6,221 bases of DNA, from assembly GCA_934569215.1 (NCBI GenBank), contig CAKTKF010000077.1, positions 1-6,221 of the forward strand. The letters run 5' to 3'. Of the stretch, positions 5,825-6,221 are shown in pieces (positions within the stretch are counted from its first letter, which is position 1; each line of letters starts with the position of its first letter). A program made the position numbers and the translations under genes. Origin of the DNA: an uncultured Oscillospiraceae bacterium. GTDB taxonomy: Bacteria > Bacillota > Clostridia > Oscillospirales > Oscillospiraceae. Below the pieces are notes generated by a model. That model was given only the letters and a program-made list of their open reading frames with translations. It had not been told where the DNA came from and did not search any database.

Positions 5825-6221
5825 ATGAACCGGGAAAATAAAAGGAAACAGTACGAAAAAGGCTATTATAAAACCCACCCCTGCGACGAAAGCTTTACCT
5901 GCCGGAACTGCGGCTATCCCGTCGTCCCGGCGGGCGCAGGGAGCGACCACCGGAACCATTGCCCCAACTGTCTGTGTTCCGTACATCTGGACATTGAGCC
6001 GGGTGACCGGGAGTCGGACTGCGGCGGACTGATGGAGCCGGTGGCGGTGTGGGTTCGGAAGAACGGCGAATGGGCGATCATCCACCGCTGCCGCCGGTGC
6101 GGCGTGTTCAGCTCCAACCGGGTCGCGGCGGACGATAATCCCGTCAAGCTCATGTCCATCGCCATGAAGCCCATCGGCAGCCCGCCCTTCCCCATTGAGC
6201 GGATGGCGGAGATCACCGAAA
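5825..6221 (+). CDS. RNHCP domain-containing protein, 3'-truncated by window end
   Basis: An open frame of 132 codons that runs off the window. The ATG lies 10 bases after AGGAGG (5809-5814). The N terminus is strongly basic (MNRENKRKQYEKGYYK). The signature R43-N-H-C-P47 follows C26-x2-C29, and C46-x2-C49 completes a likely first zinc site. Next come H54, PGDR (59-62), C66-GG, a Trp-containing strand (W76, W83), and H87-R-C89-x2-C92-G, a likely second metal-binding knuckle, then NRxAxDDNP (98-106). This combination matches the RNHCP domain family, a short bacterial protein family of unknown function. No signal peptide or membrane segment is seen, so it is probably cytoplasmic; it may bind nucleic acid, but only the zinc-finger look and basic start suggest that. 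It is separated from the SPFH operon by 167 bases and has its own putative promoter and a structured leader, so it is probably regulated separately. Confidence 0.88.
   Translation, partial: MNRENKRKQYEKGYYKTHPCDESFTCRNCGYPVVPAGAGSDHRNHCPNCLCSVHLDIEPGDRESDCGGLMEPVAVWVRKNGEWAIIHRCRRCGVFSSNRVAADDNPVKLMSIAMKPIGSPPFPIERMAEITE

Overview
The window looks like a stretch of chromosome from an endospore-forming member of the Clostridia, most likely an Oscillospiraceae/Ruminococcaceae-type gut Firmicute. The grounds are strong Shine-Dalgarno sites (AGGAGG type), GC-rich coding sequence with AT-rich gaps, the tail of the sporulation membrane protein YlbJ, and a TFIIB-type zinc ribbon / TPM / SPFH gene trio whose sequences resemble clostridial homologues. 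The assignment rests on recalled family features, not on a search. All genes are on the + strand, and no tRNA, rRNA, CRISPR array or mobile element is visible.

Layout: (1) positions 1-875, the 3' part of ylbJ, which is cut by the window edge. (2) 906-1115, a 69-residue cysteine-rich protein of unknown function; a perfect TATAAT overlaps the ylbJ stop codon just upstream. (3) 1150-2355, a cytoplasmic M20-family amidohydrolase. (4) 2371-3459, a protein with two zinc ribbons and a C-terminal membrane anchor (YdjG-like). (5) 3473-4303, a signal-peptide/TPM-domain/single-membrane-span protein with a Gly-Ser tail (YdjH-like). (6) 4338-5657, an SPFH (flotillin-type) protein with three C-terminal zinc ribbons (YdjI-like). 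(7) 5658-5824, an AT-rich non-coding leader. (8) 5825 to the window end, an RNHCP-domain protein cut at its 3' end.

Genes 3-6 are separated by only 13-34 bases and are probably one transcript. The last three match the order and architecture of ydjG-ydjH-ydjI, which in Bacillus subtilis lie behind pspA (ydjF) and help place PspA at the membrane during envelope stress. Here the position occupied by pspA holds an M20 amidohydrolase instead, so the module may act without PspA or with a PspA encoded elsewhere. The expected picture is a membrane assembly: the TPM domain outside, its Gly-Ser tail and the zinc ribbons of the other two proteins inside, and the SPFH protein as a scaffold.

The least expected signal is in the 167-base leader before the RNHCP gene. 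An 11-base sequence there is exactly complementary to the segment carrying that gene's Shine-Dalgarno site. A second, upstream GGAGGTT is complementary to the same anti-Shine-Dalgarno strand. The two pairings exclude each other, which is the layout of a translational RNA switch. It does not match a riboswitch class that I recognise.
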